NCBI GenBank assembly: GCA_028023455.1
Contig: JAQFVV010006216.1
Coordinates: 4,914,877-4,978,876 of the forward strand
Source: Epiperipatus broadwayi
Taxonomy: Eukaryota; Onychophora; Udeonychophora; Euonychophora; Peripatidae
Direction of reading: 5' to 3'
DNA: 64,000 bases
Shown: positions 1 to 14,478 of the stretch, one piece after another
Position numbering within the stretch: position 1 is the first letter of the stretch
Layout: each line of letters opens with the position of its first letter
Made by a program: the position numbers and the translations under genes
The notes under the pieces: generated by a model
The model's database searches: none
What the model was told of the DNA's origin: nothing
The model's input: only the letters and a program-made list of their open reading frames with translations

Positions 1-3000
1 TCACTTTTAAATTATAATTTTTTTTATTAAACCAATACCCCCTACCATTTATAACATAAATACAAAATTAATATCCCCAGATTGAATAAATATACAAACG
101 AATATTATACACTACACCAATCATATTAATAAAACAAAACTAATCATAAAGAAATACTTCATAGAGCAATAATTAGATTAAATGAAAGAATTTTTTTTTC
201 TTAAATCAGAAAATGTATTAAATAATTATACGTGAGAGATAGTGATCTGTGGATTATAAGTAAACTCACACATATGCATTATGCAAATAAGGAAAAATTA
301 ACAAGTTATATACAGGTGTGTTTATGTACCTATGTACATGAAATATATATTTATGAAATGGGTATTAAATTTAAAATAAAATAAACATAAAAAATAGTAT
401 ACCCGATAAAGTCTATAAGCTTCATTCTTGTATGGGTTTTGAGTGGGCTATACTATACGTTCATCTACTGCAACAAGGTCTGGACCTGATTGTGACATAA
501 GTTCATGACTTGATCATCGCTTGGTGTTCGAATCTCAGCATTTACATTCTTGTGGGATGGCAGGAGAGGAGCTGGACGGACACGCTGAAGTCAGCTTCTA
601 TTCCATGATCATTTTATCTGCAAGCAAATGCTTATTTGACATCTTTAAGTTGGAGAGATGAATATTAAATAGGATATAAACACTATAGATCATCCTGGAT
701 TAATGTCCGTTGATTTAGGATGACGGAATATTATTTATTTTTATTTGAATATATCTTATGGCTTATATTCTATCAGAATCAGCATGATTAAAACAGTTGC
801 ATGACTTCACGTGGTTTCTAGAATAGCATTAGCTTCCCAAAATTCGAAATAGGCTCCTAATAAGATTTGCCTTAGCAACAGCAAGACGAAAGTGAACTGC
901 TCTCCTTGAAAAAGCAAAGGTGAACTGCTCTCTTTCAAATGCAAAAGTCAATTGCCCTCTCGCAACTTCAGAACAGATATCCCACTCTCAACACAAAAAT
1001 TAATTATATCTCATTGAATTGGTTTTAGTTTTACTAATTGGTTTGGCCGATTTGTAAAACATTTCAATTTAATTGCCTGAGTGATCTCTAAAAATTTCAT
1101 TTCCAATTAGTTTTATTTATATCCATTCAGATCATAATTAAGAAATGATAACATATTTTTACTTTTGATTAATTACATTATCAGAATTGAAGTTTTTTTT
1201 GTTTGAACAAAAAAATATTTTACATAACTTGAACATTCCTCTCTCCACGCATTATTGCAAGTTTAATTAAACTCTTTTGTCCAGTTAAAATTATTTTAGA
1301 GTGCACAGGAAGCCAGAATGCCTTTAGGCTTTTTCTAAATCTAAGACAATGCAACTAAAGAGAAAAATATCCATTAAAACTCCGATTCTGAAATTATTTT
1401 TAAATATTTTTAAATAACAGTATTTTAAACTCTCTCTTACATTGATTGTCAGCACTCACAAAAAAAAAAAAAAAATATGTACTGACAAATTGTAGATACA
1501 TGTGTTAGCATTTCTTTTTAACAAACAAAACAAAAATCTTCAAAATTATAATTACATTTTGGAGTTTGTTTTTCCTTAAAAAAAAATAATAAAAATAATA
1601 AACAAAAATCAAATTTACAAATGCATATTTCTAAGCCTTTAAATATCGGCTTTAAACATATGTGTGTGTGAGTCTATATTATCACCAGAGCTCTCTCTTA
1701 CCCCCCCCCTCTTTAATGTCTATTTAAATATTTTAGACCATTTAGTCATTTAATCTTAGCTTGTGCTTGGCCACATCAAACATGCCTGACACAATATATA
1801 TATTTAATTAATTACTTTTATAAAAACTAATTTTATTCTGTAAGCAAAGAATGTTAATTGCTTTGGCAAAAATCTGACCAAAAGCAAAATGTTTGATAAT
1901 AAATGTTGTAATTAAAATATTATTTTTTATAGATAAGGTAGAAATTCTTTTGAATAATAATAGCTATAATCAAGTGGTCTGGGCATTCAAGATGGAAATC
2001 ATTATATCAAACTTAAAATGTAGAATTTAATCAGAGAAATATAAAGGAATGTTATGATCTAAGTGATAAGGTAAATTGAAAGTGTTGGTTTATTCATACA
2101 TCTCAGGGGGATATCTGAATTGGTTCTGTATGAGTGGGATTGATAAGTTTTAGTCAGTGCTGTGGGATTCATAATTTCTTTGTCATTCAAGTAGTTCACT
2201 ATTTTGACTCCAGAATTTTTTCAATCATCTAGACACTTAGAGATTAATTTATGGACTAGACTACTGCTGATATTTTCTAAGAAATCCCTTATACAGTTCT
2301 TTTAAAAACTCTTGATTTCCTAAGGATTTAATGAACCAGTCAAAATAATGAATGAACATTTAACAAAAATTATTATAATCTACAAAAAAAAGGGAAAATA
2401 TGAAGCAATCTACCAGAAATTCCAGGAAAATGACCTTGGGGTAGACAACCAGCCAGTGCACCTGCCATTTCTCTGTCCCAAGTACCAAGATGTGATCATG
2501 ACAGTTCCAGCCGGCCACAATGATGACAAAAGCCACCTTGCCTATGCCTGAATAAGTAGAAATCCTCACAGCACAGCCATTTGACTTGAAGCCCATTCAA
2601 AGCCAGTCAAGAAAGATGTAGATGCCTATATAAGTTTATTTTACAAATATTTTATTAATATTGAACTAATTAACTATGATATTTCTGATTAAATATATTA
2701 TTATTTTTTATTATTATTAATCATTTAAAAAAAAGTAGAGAATTGTCTCCAGCATATATATATATATTGAATTTACGGTTATTGCAGGCATAATAATACA
2801 GCTTTTACTTAAATCTGTTAATTCATGATTCTATCCCAAATTCGAGTATTTTCAGCAAACGTTGTAATTAGTTGTTTTTTTTTATTGTTGTTTGTTTTTT
2901 TCTCTCTTTGTTGAAAATTGTCATACATAAATATACATGTGTATATATGTGCACATACACTGGTAATATTTGGTAAATACGATACCTCATTTGCATATCT

Positions 3001-4210
3001 GAAATGTATTTATCCATATATCTTTAACTTATTTTTGTCACTGTGGTACCTTATGATGAGTGCCAAAGGGTTTATTTATTGTAAATTTTCCGTAAGCAAG
3101 TCCACTAATAGCTTATATTTAGAATAGTGGGGAGTGTATAATTGTGCTGCATGTATATACATGTATAAGAATTTATCGTAAAAGGCAAATAGATACAGTA
3201 CCTCACGTTGAGTACTATATAGTATCTGAGCTAATGCAACCTTGTTGACATGTTAAAAAATATGAAATTAGTGAAATATTTCATAGTGCAAATATACGTA
3301 TGCCTAGTTTTTTTTATTATTATTACATTTGCTATCAATAAAAAAGGTTTTAATGTTCTTAATAGAAGTGTATGCCTATATAACCAAAAATATTTTATAA
3401 TGAGAAATATATATATGTCAAATCACACAAGACATTATGTATTTCTACAGGGTAAAAAATGCTGAGACCATTTCCATAACTTATAAAACATTATAAATAG
3501 CTTTAGGGATTTTTTTTATTTAAAATTGTATTTTATCTATTTCAATGCCTCAAATATATATATGGGTTTGTGATAATTAATTATTTAGTTTTTTTTTATT
3601 ATTATATCATCATTATTATGAAACGGTGGTGGGTATTTGGGATTAAATAAATATTTAATCATAATATTAAATTGTTTTTGTCGTCGTATTATTTATTTGA
3701 TAAAAGTGTATTCTTTCCTTGTCAACCACGTACCTGTAATAACCATTTAACTTACCCATTGAAGACCCTAGATGTAGAGTACTGAACTAGCCACATGGGA
3801 TAGTGCTCTATCGGGGTGTTAAATCTTATTCTTATGCTCCACTAAACATATGGTATTGCACATCCTTCTGGGAGAGGGAAAATTCATTTTTGATTTTTTT
3901 CTAAAAGTGGCACATAAAAGCTATCTGTAAATAGACTTTTCAAAGGTGTGTACTTACAATAGGTTTTAAACATCCAGGCAGTCAAATAAGATATCAACTA
4001 AAGGGGGGTTTTAACTGGCAGAGTCCTATCAATTTACTCTTTCTATCAGTTTAGCTGAAAGTACCAATATATATGAGTACAGACAACCGGTTAAATTGGT
4101 ATCCATTTTTTTCCTGTTAAATCTTGATCACTTCATGCTCGATGCAAGATTAGGAGCAGAAATCCACAGGGAAGTATGGTCTGGTACAGTAAATATATAT
4201 ATATATATAT
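1..4210. other. AT-rich gene-free stretch
   Basis: No open frame above about 80 codons and none resembling a known protein. The stretch holds poly-A/T runs, short AT microsatellites, a poly-C run near 1701 and a low-copy tandem motif at 891-965. A slightly less AT-rich patch at 3720-4190 could be a decayed repeat, but I recognise no family. Confidence 0.6.
891..965 (+). repeat. short degenerate tandem repeat (~30 bp)
   Basis: The motif GTGAACTGCTCTC followed by an A-rich run with AAAGCAAAG recurs about every 30 bp, two to three times, with substitutions. It is too short and diverged to assign to a family. Confidence 0.5.
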
Positions 4211-7199
4211 TGTAACGGGATGGGGTGGGTGAGAAGTGGGTGGAAAGAAGAATTGAACTGGATGGGGCTCAGAATGAAAGAATTAGATGATGGCAAAATT
4301 TCATCACTCTCAAGTCATCAATATTTCAAATAATTTACAAAAGTATACATAAGTAAGACATATTTAAAAGGAGCAGGAGATCAAGAGATCTCTGAGAGCA
4401 TTGAGATGTCAACCAGCTAACTCAGAAGAGCAACTAAAACATAATTAATCACCAGCACTATCATTAAGTAATTATAAGTAAACACTAGAGAGAAATAACC
4501 ATCCATCATCATCATTGATGGCAATAAACAAATCAGTACAATAAATCAATGGTCAACCTTGTGACTGGATTGGAAATGGGTCTTCTGTAGACCAGGCTAA
4601 CTACTGAGCCTTTTGCCAGCTTGGGCAATTATATAAACATGGCTTGGATGTACCAGCTTAGTGCCCATCCATTAAAATACACAATTAAAAAATTTAAACA
4701 ATAATGCTGGGACATTAAAACATGCTGATCATCATCAATGCTCAGGCCACTTGTACTGGCCAACTATAAACTTAAATTTTTAATAAAGACTAAAGTAAAA
4801 TAAAAAATAATAGTGCATGGGCTGTAAAGAGTATCCTCTTTTGTGCCAACCAGGATAATGATTGATCATCACTGGATGCCCCAAGCACTAAACATATCCC
4901 CATTTATCCGTGTCCGAAATCTAGCTCAGAGAACATGGGCTCTATTACTGTATGTGAACAAGAGATGATGGAATACAATTTTTAACAATTAAATACATTT
5001 ATTAATAACAATAAAAAAAATGATATTTAAGGTCTGATTTTGAATAATATACAATAATAAGTCATTATACTGCAATTTACAATATTGCTATAAAATTCAA
5101 GTTATTACATTAATTGACAATATTTACCATTCAAAATTCAAATTGTTACATTAATTTACAAAATCATAATTCATATTATTACTATGGTTTACATATAACA
5201 CGCACAGACGTGCAATTTATAATATACAATTAATATTCAATAAATGAACTGACATTTAATATAAAAAAAGTATTAAAATTTTACATATATGCTTGCACAG
5301 ACACACAATTTATAATATACAATTAATCTATTTCAATTGATATTCAATAACATCAAAAAACGATTAAAATTTACTTATGTGTTATAATTAACAATATATG
5401 CACATATACATGTGTGTGCATGAAATAATCTATTTGACTTGCTACAAAATAATTATCAAAATCTTAAAGTATATAAAAATACAATAAATGATTAAAGTTT
5501 CGAGTTTCAGTTAAATGAAATACATTTTACATAGTAGGTTTACTGAAGCGCATATTTATATAATTTGCACAGACGTGCGATATATTAATTTATCTACATA
5601 ACATTAGTATTTATCACAATAAAATTATTACAGATTATTCTCGCAATTTAATTCTCTTTGCTGAATAATCTTTTTTCCTTGAAACAAGTACTATCAAATT
5701 TTTGACATGATTGTTGATTGATTTAAAATGTGTCTTTTTTTTTCAATAAACGAAAGATAAAATCATTTTATAGAATTAAGAAAATATAAATTTCAATATG
5801 TCTTTCTGCTTGATTAGTTAATGCTGATAAAATAGGCAAGGTGAGAGAGGAAAATTGAATACATGAAGTGCAGCTCTTGATGCCATAATAAGTAGATAAT
5901 CAAGCATGGACTAAGTACACAATGCCCCATGATGTCGTGAGAAAATACCTCATTTTTAAGCACTGCCCCTTCTAAGTACCTAGACAGATCATCCACAAGA
6001 AATTGTATCCAGAAAAAAATATCAGGCACTGAGCCAGCCCTGCTCATCTCTTGCGAGTCTTAGGGGCTTTAAAAGAGGTCTATTCATGAGACCAAGACCT
6101 ATTCATGAGGCCTACATATACACTGCTGGATTACAATGGGAGCTCAATATCTAGGTCTAGACAGTGCCGAGCATATACTTTGAAGGACCATAAACACATT
6201 GCATCCACACAGCCCTGCTCAACCATACACCACCATAAACATAAAAAGTACAAATTCACACATCACTTTCAAAATGTAATTTTACTAAAGAAATTATTTA
6301 AAATTTTGTTATTATATATAACTCTACTCACCACAGCTGTATATATTTTTATCTGTTCTTCTCTGCCTTTAGATACGTCAGCATATATATAATTATTCAT
6401 TTAGCAAGCTGGTTCAAAAAATTGATCCATTAGAAAAATATAATCCATGTTTGTTGTATGCAATCCATGTAAAATCTTGATTTGTAGTTGGTCTCTGCTT
6501 TATCTAGGATTATTCCAGGCAAGCAGCTGTCCTTTCCATGTTTAAGGCTATGAATTACAGCACAAAAAAGTGGGTCATTTTTTTTATGTGAATTCAAATC
6601 CTACCAGGTAAACAGTAGCAGTTCCTGAATTTACTGTTCTGCCTTCAGCCACATAACTTCATAGTAGCTATTTTTCCAACTCTCTGGTCAGCTAAAACCA
6701 ACTGCTGCAAACTTCATCAAGTTGCAACAAAATATTGCCACCAACTCTTCAGTTGGCCTTTCTTACAAAAAACTATTAATCAGACTGGCTGATATTTTTT
6801 ATCAATTCTTTTATAAAATCATCTAAGGTGATAAGATCTTGATTAAAAACAGAGCTTTTATTTTTAGCTCTCTAATCCCTTTGAAAACATATATGTTTAA
6901 TTAATTAAAAAAATTTCAAAAACAAGTATTGTGTTTTTACATTTCACAATCAGAATAATAATAATAACAATACAATATTTATATTTATTAAGACCTTTTT
7001 TAAAATATTAATTTCATAATGAAATTTTATTTTAAACCCAGAGTTTTTTAACCCTTTACTTGTTATTATTTTATTTTAGAAAATATAGAAAAATATCTAC
7101 AAAAATTTATTCTATGTTTATTTCTACTTTTCCTTTATTTTACATATATATATTCACATACACTATATTAGTGTGTGTGTTGTAAGCCAACTGGTTACA
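4211..7199. mobile_element. family A LTR-like repeat, apparently a solo LTR (~3.0 kb)
   Basis: The repeat begins TGTAACGGGATGG and ends CTGGTTACA, so it has TG...CA termini with a short terminal inverted repeat (TGTAAC/GTTACA). It is flanked on both sides by AT microsatellite (TATAT left, TTATAT right), which would fit a duplicated AT-rich target. Its first ~2.5 kb recur at 37740-39700 and its last ~450 bp recur at 48205-48696, which defines it as a dispersed repeat. No internal retrotransposon genes lie between its ends, hence solo LTR. Orientation is uncertain because the termini are inverted copies of each other; the minus-strand start (TGTAACCAGTTGGCTTACAA) resembles the start of the LTRs at 51498-63028. 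The sequence starting at TGTAACGGG has no homology to coding regions. Confidence 0.6.
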
Positions 7200-7759
7200 T
7201 TATATATATATGTTCTCAATCCCACACACATATATATATATTCTTTAATTTTAAAAAAAATTCTTTTATGTAGAGATTTGTGTGTGTGTGTATTATTATT
7301 ATATAGTTTATAGATGATAAATTAATAAGCAGTTGTAGAGAGAGAATGTAATAAGAAGTAATATTTAATATATTGATTTATTATTTTTTGTTAAATAATA
7401 TGTTAAACTATTTAGCTGTATTTTTTATTAAATAAAGCAGACCAGGAAAGAAGGTGTATAAAGGATTTATAGATTAGTAGATAAAATGTACATGTGTGAA
7501 TACAGATGTTTTAAATATAAGACATTTTTACACAAATCTTTATACATTTGGATTGCAAACTCTGTTATCTGGATCTTAGATTATCTCAAGGAAGGAAAGG
7601 AAATGCTTTGACGGAATAAATGTAATTATTAATCTTCTTATTAATGCTATCTCCAAAATCACAGTTGTTTTGGGGGAGGAGATTTTTTTTCATTGTTCAG
7701 AAATTTGAGATATATGGAATGGTACAATATTAAAAAAGAGGTCAGTTAACAATATTCAG

Positions 7760-8120
7760 AAAAAGAGCAGTTTTTTTAAGGTTTTTTTTAGCCGACTACG
7801 TAGTTGTTTTAAACTTTAAAAACCGGCAGTTGTTAAAGTTGTCTTAAAGTTAAAAGAAATATGCAGTGGGTTTAAAGTTAAAAAAAGATGCAGTTGTTTT
7901 AAAGTTAAGAAAAAAATGTAGTTGTTAAAGTTGTCTTAAAGTTAAAGAAATATGTAGTGGTTTTAAAATTAAGAAAAAATGTCATTGTTAAAGTTGTTTG
8001 AAAGTTGAAAAAAGGCAGTCATTGATATTAAAAAGGGAGATGCAGTTGTTAATATTAAAAAAAAAAGAGATGCAGTTGTTTTAAACCTTAAAAGAGATGG
8101 GCAGTTAAAGTTAAACAGTT
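7760..8120 (+). repeat. degenerate tandem repeat, GCAGTTGTTTTAAAGTT-like units
   Basis: About ten imperfect units built on (T)GCAGTTGTTTTAAAGTTAA with A-run spacers of variable length (unit about 30-45 bp). Words such as CCGGCAGTTG and runs of AAAGTT resemble, in reverse complement, the tandem repeat inside the Merlin element at 43735-44395. No Merlin terminal repeat is visible near it, so a relationship is not established. Confidence 0.5.
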
Positions 8121-8654
8121 TTTTTTCATCTGTTTCTTTTTTAAGCTCAGAAGGAGCTATCGATTTTTTTTTCTTTTTAAAAAAATAAAAAAGAAAATAT
8201 AACCCTTGCTTTAAAATCAGTGTAAAGATGTGCACCCATATAAGTAATAATTTCACCACAAAATTAGACTAAAGATGTGGATTTAAATTGAATCCTTTAA
8301 AGGAAATTGGTAAAATAAGATATAATGGTACTGATATATATTTTGGCTGTTGGTGAAACAATCAGTATGCCATGCTAAACTTGCTATTTCTGTTCTTTGA
8401 AGACCTCACATCTAAGAGTTAAATCACCAAGCTATCTGTCGACTCATATACTGGTCTATAATAACCAAAGAAATGGTTGAATTCAAACCCAATCACAGAT
8501 GCTATCTGAGAGGTTTTTTGTCTCCTGGCCTAGTAAAGAATCATCATCTTTGAATGGAGGGAAAAGAGGAAAGAAGAGAAGAAAGAAGATGTATAAAGCC
8601 CAGCAACCAACTTGATTAATTTATAAATCAATTTTTTTTAATGTTTTATTCACA

Positions 8655-8778
8655 TTTATCTAACATGTCTGCAATAACTTTTTTTAAAATGGCAGGAACC
8701 AGCAAACCAACCAGTTCATATTTATCTAAAAGTGTCTGTAATAACTTTAAAATGGTAAGAACAAGCAAACCAACCAGT
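8655..8778 (+). repeat. two-copy tandem duplication (~70 bp)
   Basis: Two successive copies share TATCTAA, GTCTG(C/T)AATAACTTT, TTAAAATGG and AGCAAACCAACCAGTT in the same order. The second copy has lost part of the T run. It lies in gene-free DNA. Confidence 0.6.
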
Positions 8779-11700
8779 TGAAGCTATAAATTGGGAGAAT
8801 GGTAAACCTGGGACATTAATAAGAACTGAAAAATGGATTGGGTAATTTTAAAATCTAATTAACAAATTTTTCTTATTTACTTATTAAAAGTAAATTTTAA
8901 TTTCCACAGTCAAGGTTTTTTTTCTTTTGATACAGAAACATTAAGAGTTTACTTATTGATTGTGTTATTCTCAATACTACAAAGTATTACACATACACAG
9001 TTTAAATTCATTAAACTTAGTTTTTTATTATTTTTGATTTTCTTTATTATAGATTGTGGTACTAAATGTTTTTTTATTATTGTTCTTTATTAATTGTGAT
9101 AATTAGGCAATCTATAAATGTATGCTTTATAATGTTTTTTTTATTATTATTTATTTTTGCATATATTAAATTTGATATATTTTTTTTATTCAAGGTTGCA
9201 ATAATATTTTTATATATGTGTGATTTATGTATTAATCCATAATATAGAGGTACACATTTTAAATATATATGTTGTCATATCACAGGGTGTGTGCATGTGT
9301 GACTGCTTATACAAACTCATCAAAAAATAGGTTATGCATAGTTAATTTAAATATAGCAAATTGAAGAGCAGGGCTTCACATATGTATGAAAGTGAAAAAC
9401 ACACACATTATATAAATGAAATTTACCTTTATGAAATATAATAAGTAGGGAAAATCTGCATTCAATAGAATATTTTTTATGTCATTTTAAGCTATCTTAT
9501 TTCAAAATATGTAGTGATAAAAGCAGATATATAAAATTAATTGGTTACACATATAGTATTAAGATATTTTGTTTAATTATATATTTAATAAAGTCAATTG
9601 TATAATTAGTAAATTTAATTTATACAAAAAAAAGGAAGAGTGTTAATAAATATAATTATATCATATTTGGTTTCTGAGTTATTATTGTTGATATTGTTAT
9701 ATTTTTCTTCTCTTGATTCTATCATTTTAATTGATCATCACCACCCATAAATGTTAAGTGTAGGATATTGATTTACATATAATGATGTTTAAGGATTATT
9801 CTTGACATATAACCAATTTTTTTTGAGTAGTTATATATTAATAATAAAAAGCTAAAATTGTGTTATGTCCAAGAGTTATGATCACCATCATCACTGAATA
9901 AATAATAATCATTAAATCCAATCTTTAAAATAATTAATATGTTTAGTAAATAGGGGTTTATGAAAAGCTAAATATCATGTGGGGAGATTCATGATGATCA
10001 TTCATCATCACTTGTAAAGACTGATAATTGAGCAATAATTTTATCTATAATGGTATTTGAAGTAAATATAACCATAAACGTATACAAATGCTAGTGAGTA
10101 TTATAATTAAATCCCAATTTGAACATAATGTGAGTTTATGAAAGTGCCTATACGTTTATGAAAGATAAATTTGTTGTTGTGAGTTAGCTGTGGTTGGGAT
10201 CATCATCATTATATTACGATTAAGTAACTAGGTTTAATGGCCATATAATTAAGTAATGGTCTTCACTATGTGTGTTTGAAAGCCATTAGTAAAAGTATAC
10301 TTGCATCTGTACATCAATATATGTTAAACTGAGCTAGTAATATCTATAAGAGTGTTGGATATATAAATTTTGTGGTATTGGGATCTTATAATTTTATTGA
10401 CATGGATAAAATATAAGACTATCATTTTTTTGTTGTTCGTTAGTCATCTAAGCCATGTGTAGTAAAAAATGTACCAAATGGGTTTGAATCCAGTACACTA
10501 TGGACAGATAATATTTATCTAGGTTTAAAATAATCTATTGGCACCTGGAAAAACACATGTACTTAGATAAGCTGAATAAAGGTGAATTAGTCCCTTTTCC
10601 AACTTGATAGTATTAATTTTATATGATATTTTTATGTTGTTATAAATAGGCCAGTGTGTGCATGTGACCATGAATGGTTTTATATATATGGAAAGAGGAA
10701 TGGGAAGGATTCTTTGCTAAAAGAACCTATTATTGGAGATAAGTGTAATGCACTCCATGGATTTCACAATAATTTTATTCAGTTGCTATAGCTAGTATTG
10801 GTTTATCTGATGACAATGGATAGTATATTTTATTGGTTCAAATGACCTCAATATTGGAATATTTTAAATCTTAAATAATGACAGTGATTAATTTTCATTT
10901 TTTATTTTGTGTGTTGAGAAATGGGATAATTTTTTAACTCATTATTAGCATGACGGAATTAATGTTTATGATAGTTGCAAATGGGCTATGGTGTTATATT
11001 TAATTAGTTACAAATGGATGCCTAACTAAAGCATGATATGTAAATTTCCATATTCTTATTCATATATTAGCATCTTCCTTATTTAATTAAAAATTGTATA
11101 TCAGCTATCATAGTAAATGTATTCCCTCATTTCACCATTTATTATTCTGTTACTATATATATATATATATTATGCCAGGAAAAAAAATATCCATTCTGTT
11201 CTACCTTATTATCATACACATCATGATTGTAACACCTCAGGGTAAGGTGACAATAATAATTACAATGAAATATAGATTCCATAATTTAATTAAATGATTA
11301 AATTGATAAATGAGCAAGATATTGAACACTCTTGGTTATTATAATCCCATCCTTGTTGAAATTTCACTACAATGGTGCAGACATCAAGAGGTTAGGTGCT
11401 GCATATCTTTGAAAGACCATGATTAATTCACATCTTTACACGCCACTCCCAGAAATAGAAAATCACCACCTGAAAGGATATACAACAGCCAACCCATCTG
11501 ACAACACAAGTCAATTATATTAATATGATATTAAATACATAATTCCCAATAAAGTAGTATCTCATTAAGCTATGCTCAGTCCTCTTTTATCTCAGGTTAT
11601 ATAAAAAATTAAAGCTGCTCTCGGAAATATACTCTTTGTTATATTATTAGAAAAATAAAAAAAATAAATGAAACAGGCAATGAAATAAGTTGTAAAATAA

Positions 11701-13950
11701 GCCAATAAATATTTATTAACAAACATAAATCAATATTTCTTAAACCCCATTAACCCACCACTGATTGCACAAATAAAAGAAAAATAATACATTATTTAAT
11801 CCATTTTTCCCACATCATAATTAACTAGAGTTGTTTAATTTGGGGAATCCTCTGCCCTAATTCATTGCAATATGTTTGGATGAAGTGGTCTGAGTTCTAT
11901 ACCCACATGCATATATTAGGCATTATAAGAAGTCGTATTATATCATTAAATATTTGATCGTACATGTATGCTCATTCCTATATCTGTTCCACTATTTAAT
12001 AACATTTTAAAATTGTGAGTTGATATACACCTCAAGCACATGAAGAAACAAAGTAAAACCATCATTTTATACACTTTATCTTTACTCAATTTATACATAT
12101 TTGAATGATTTAAACATTAATAAAATATGATTTAAGATGCACAATAGTTTCTATACATTTTAAGCTAAATGTGGAAGGATGATTGAAATGAAAGAATCCT
12201 GCACTTGGTGGATAAATGATTTGATATACATGTGCTAGATTGATAAATAAATTTCCTAATGTAATAAGATTGTAAACAAGTTATAGATATATAACAAACA
12301 TATAAATAATATTTAAGAAAACAGATATTTAATGATTAGGCTAAATTTTACCCTCCAGTGTTTTGAGACTTTATCCGGACTTGGGATCCCTGAATGCACT
12401 ATACATCTGGTCAACAGGGTGGTAAGGACTTCCTTCTTAGCAGTACATCAGTCTGGTGATCTTCATCATCAGCATTGGCTGGACCTAGGCAGCTACATTT
12501 CAATAGCATGGACATCTGGATGGTGCACTGGTGTGGGTTTTCACCCCATAATTATCTCACTGGCTGATGTAGAAATTGTCTTCATCTTGACTTTATGTTC
12601 ACTGGTGTGGCAATCGTATGAAAACTGCTATTTTAGCTTTACTAAAAGGTCTTTTTTGTTGAGACTTGGCTCTGCTCTTTCCTTCTTGCTTTAATATGAT
12701 ATTAAAACTCCACATCTTCTTCTGAATTGTGACCTGAATATGAGGCCTGCACAGCATATAACTGGAAATACTCAAGCAAGCGACAGCAGCTTGTTAGCAA
12801 GATTTTGGCAACCTCAATCTTATCCACAATGACTGCAGCAATAATCATCAAATTGCTAGGTCCATTACTCTATAGCAATAGTAGTCTTTGTAAGCAATCT
12901 CTGCATTAAATTTGGAGTGATGAATAATTGCAATGACCAAAATACAAGACTAGTTGGTCTGCAATGATTACACAATAATAATATGACTTAATAAGCTTAG
13001 ATCTCTCTGCGTCTCTCTGGATGGTGAATTCTCTAAATATGTCCCTAAAAATATATCCAACACCTGGTAAACAGTATATATAGCATGTCCATTACATAAC
13101 AAATTTGGGTACCCCTCTTCGAATAATTGCCTCAAGCTTTTATCTTGGTGGCTAATTGATTTAAACAATGCACATAACTTTTTTTTAAAACATTTTATCT
13201 TTAATTTTGTTTTGTTTTTCTAATTTAATTTTATCTGGGTTCACTCAGACCACTATATTGATAAACATCAGTTTAAAATTTCAATCCAAAGAAAAATTCC
13301 TTTACTTTTACATTGCGATGGATTAAAACTAAAAATATTTATATAACAAATAAACAAGATTTTTCTACATAAGCATTGGCATCCGAATTCTTCAAACTCT
13401 TGTTTATAAAAATAAGAATACAAAGCAGGATGACCATTAATACATTAGTGTATTTTGATATTTGGTAGAACAATGGCCAACTGATTTTTTTTAATGCATT
13501 AGCATAGAAAATAACTTAATTTAAAAATGCGTTGTAACATTTACAGTTACTTTTTAATTATTTCATATTTTTATATATAACATGTTCCAACATGTAAATA
13601 TCTTTTTACAAAAAAAATGAAATAAAATTATAAATGTAGGATATTTGCATTTATTAAAATAACAAAATAAATAAACTGAAATAAAAATATTGTACACATA
13701 TATCATACAAACATATGCATCAATTTAAAAGTTGTAGCTAATATTGCTTTATTCTTGAGTGTGTGTGGGTAAGAAATATATACACAGACAAACCTCATCC
13801 ATTTTATACTATGTTTATATTCCATAACCAGTTAATTATTGTGATTGTGTAATAACTACATATATTAATAATGGTAAATATATATATATCTGAGCTGTAT
13901 CTTCAACTACAGCCACTTTATGCAGGGCCACTTTCAGAGTGCCCAGCATA

Positions 13951-13963
13951 CCCCCCCCCCTCC
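13951..13963 (-). other. candidate polypurine tract of the gypsy element at 14115-18090
   Basis: Read on the minus strand this is GGAGGGGGGGGGG followed by TATGCTGGGCACTCTG. A purine run just downstream of integrase is where a polypurine tract should precede a 3' LTR. Only about 60 bp of candidate LTR follow before an AT microsatellite, so the LTR itself is lost or interrupted. Confidence 0.35.
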
Positions 13964-14206
13964 AATGAGACATTTAAATGAGATTAACTATTTAATACCT
14001 TCACTGACTATTTACATTTTGTATGAAACAAAATTAAACTGACATTCAACACACATATTAGATGATGGAAATAGTCCAGTATAAAAATACAGCTAGAACA
14101 CCATCATCACAAACCTTCAGAAATACATATATTTAATTTTTTTCTGTCCATTTATAGTTACCAGAGACTGGTGGATATGAAGTCCATCAGCCACATGTGT
14201 CAATTG

Positions 14207-14478
14207 TAACAAAGGTTTCAGTGATTGCACATTATAAGTACCCTTGATCCCTCGTTCTGTCTTCACCCAAAACTTATTGTTGACACAATGTTCGACAATT
14301 TTGAATGGGCCCTCATAGGGATTACAAAATGTGTCAATCATGATAAAGGTTTCAGTGATTGCACATTATAAGTGCCTTTTATCCCCTATTCTCTCTTCAC
14401 TCAAAACACATTGTTGCCACAGTGTTCGACAATTTTGAATGGGCTCTCAGAGGTATTACAAAATTTTCTAAATTTAAA
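14207..14478 (-). repeat. tandem duplication of the integrase C-terminal GPF module (~136 bp x2)
   Basis: Two adjacent copies (about 14207-14342 and 14343-14478) both read, on the plus strand, AAAGGTTTCAGTGATTGCAC, then TCTTCAC and GTTCGACAATTTTGAATGGG. They encode the same piece of the gypsy integrase C-terminus (SPFKIVEHCGNN and GPFKIVEHCVNN). The copies differ at about one base in eight, so the duplication is not recent. Confidence 0.75.

Larger units (their letters stand above)
7200..13950. other. AT-rich gene-free stretch
   Basis: I see no coding region. The longest open frame (12332-12694, plus strand) resembles no family I know. The stretch contains small tandem repeats at 7760-8120 and 8655-8778, AT microsatellites (for example 11157-11170) and long runs of A or T. 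A patch at 12330-12960 is less AT-rich and may be an unrecognised repeat. Confidence 0.55.

Noticed and set aside
500-540. tRNA-like B box (GTGTTCGAATCTC), and similar strings at about 10484, 22335, 36645, 36708 and 49775
   Set aside because: None has a convincing A box at the right distance or a cloverleaf, and none is repeated with a common body in this window; SINE or tRNA calls would be guesswork.
2348-2596. Overlapping plus and minus frames near 2350-2600
   Set aside because: Neither resembles a known protein; the plus frame has no supporting context and both are short.
12332-12694. 120-codon plus-strand frame as a possible gene
   Set aside because: No recognisable domain, no supporting splice or promoter context and composition typical of chance frames in a locally GC-richer patch.
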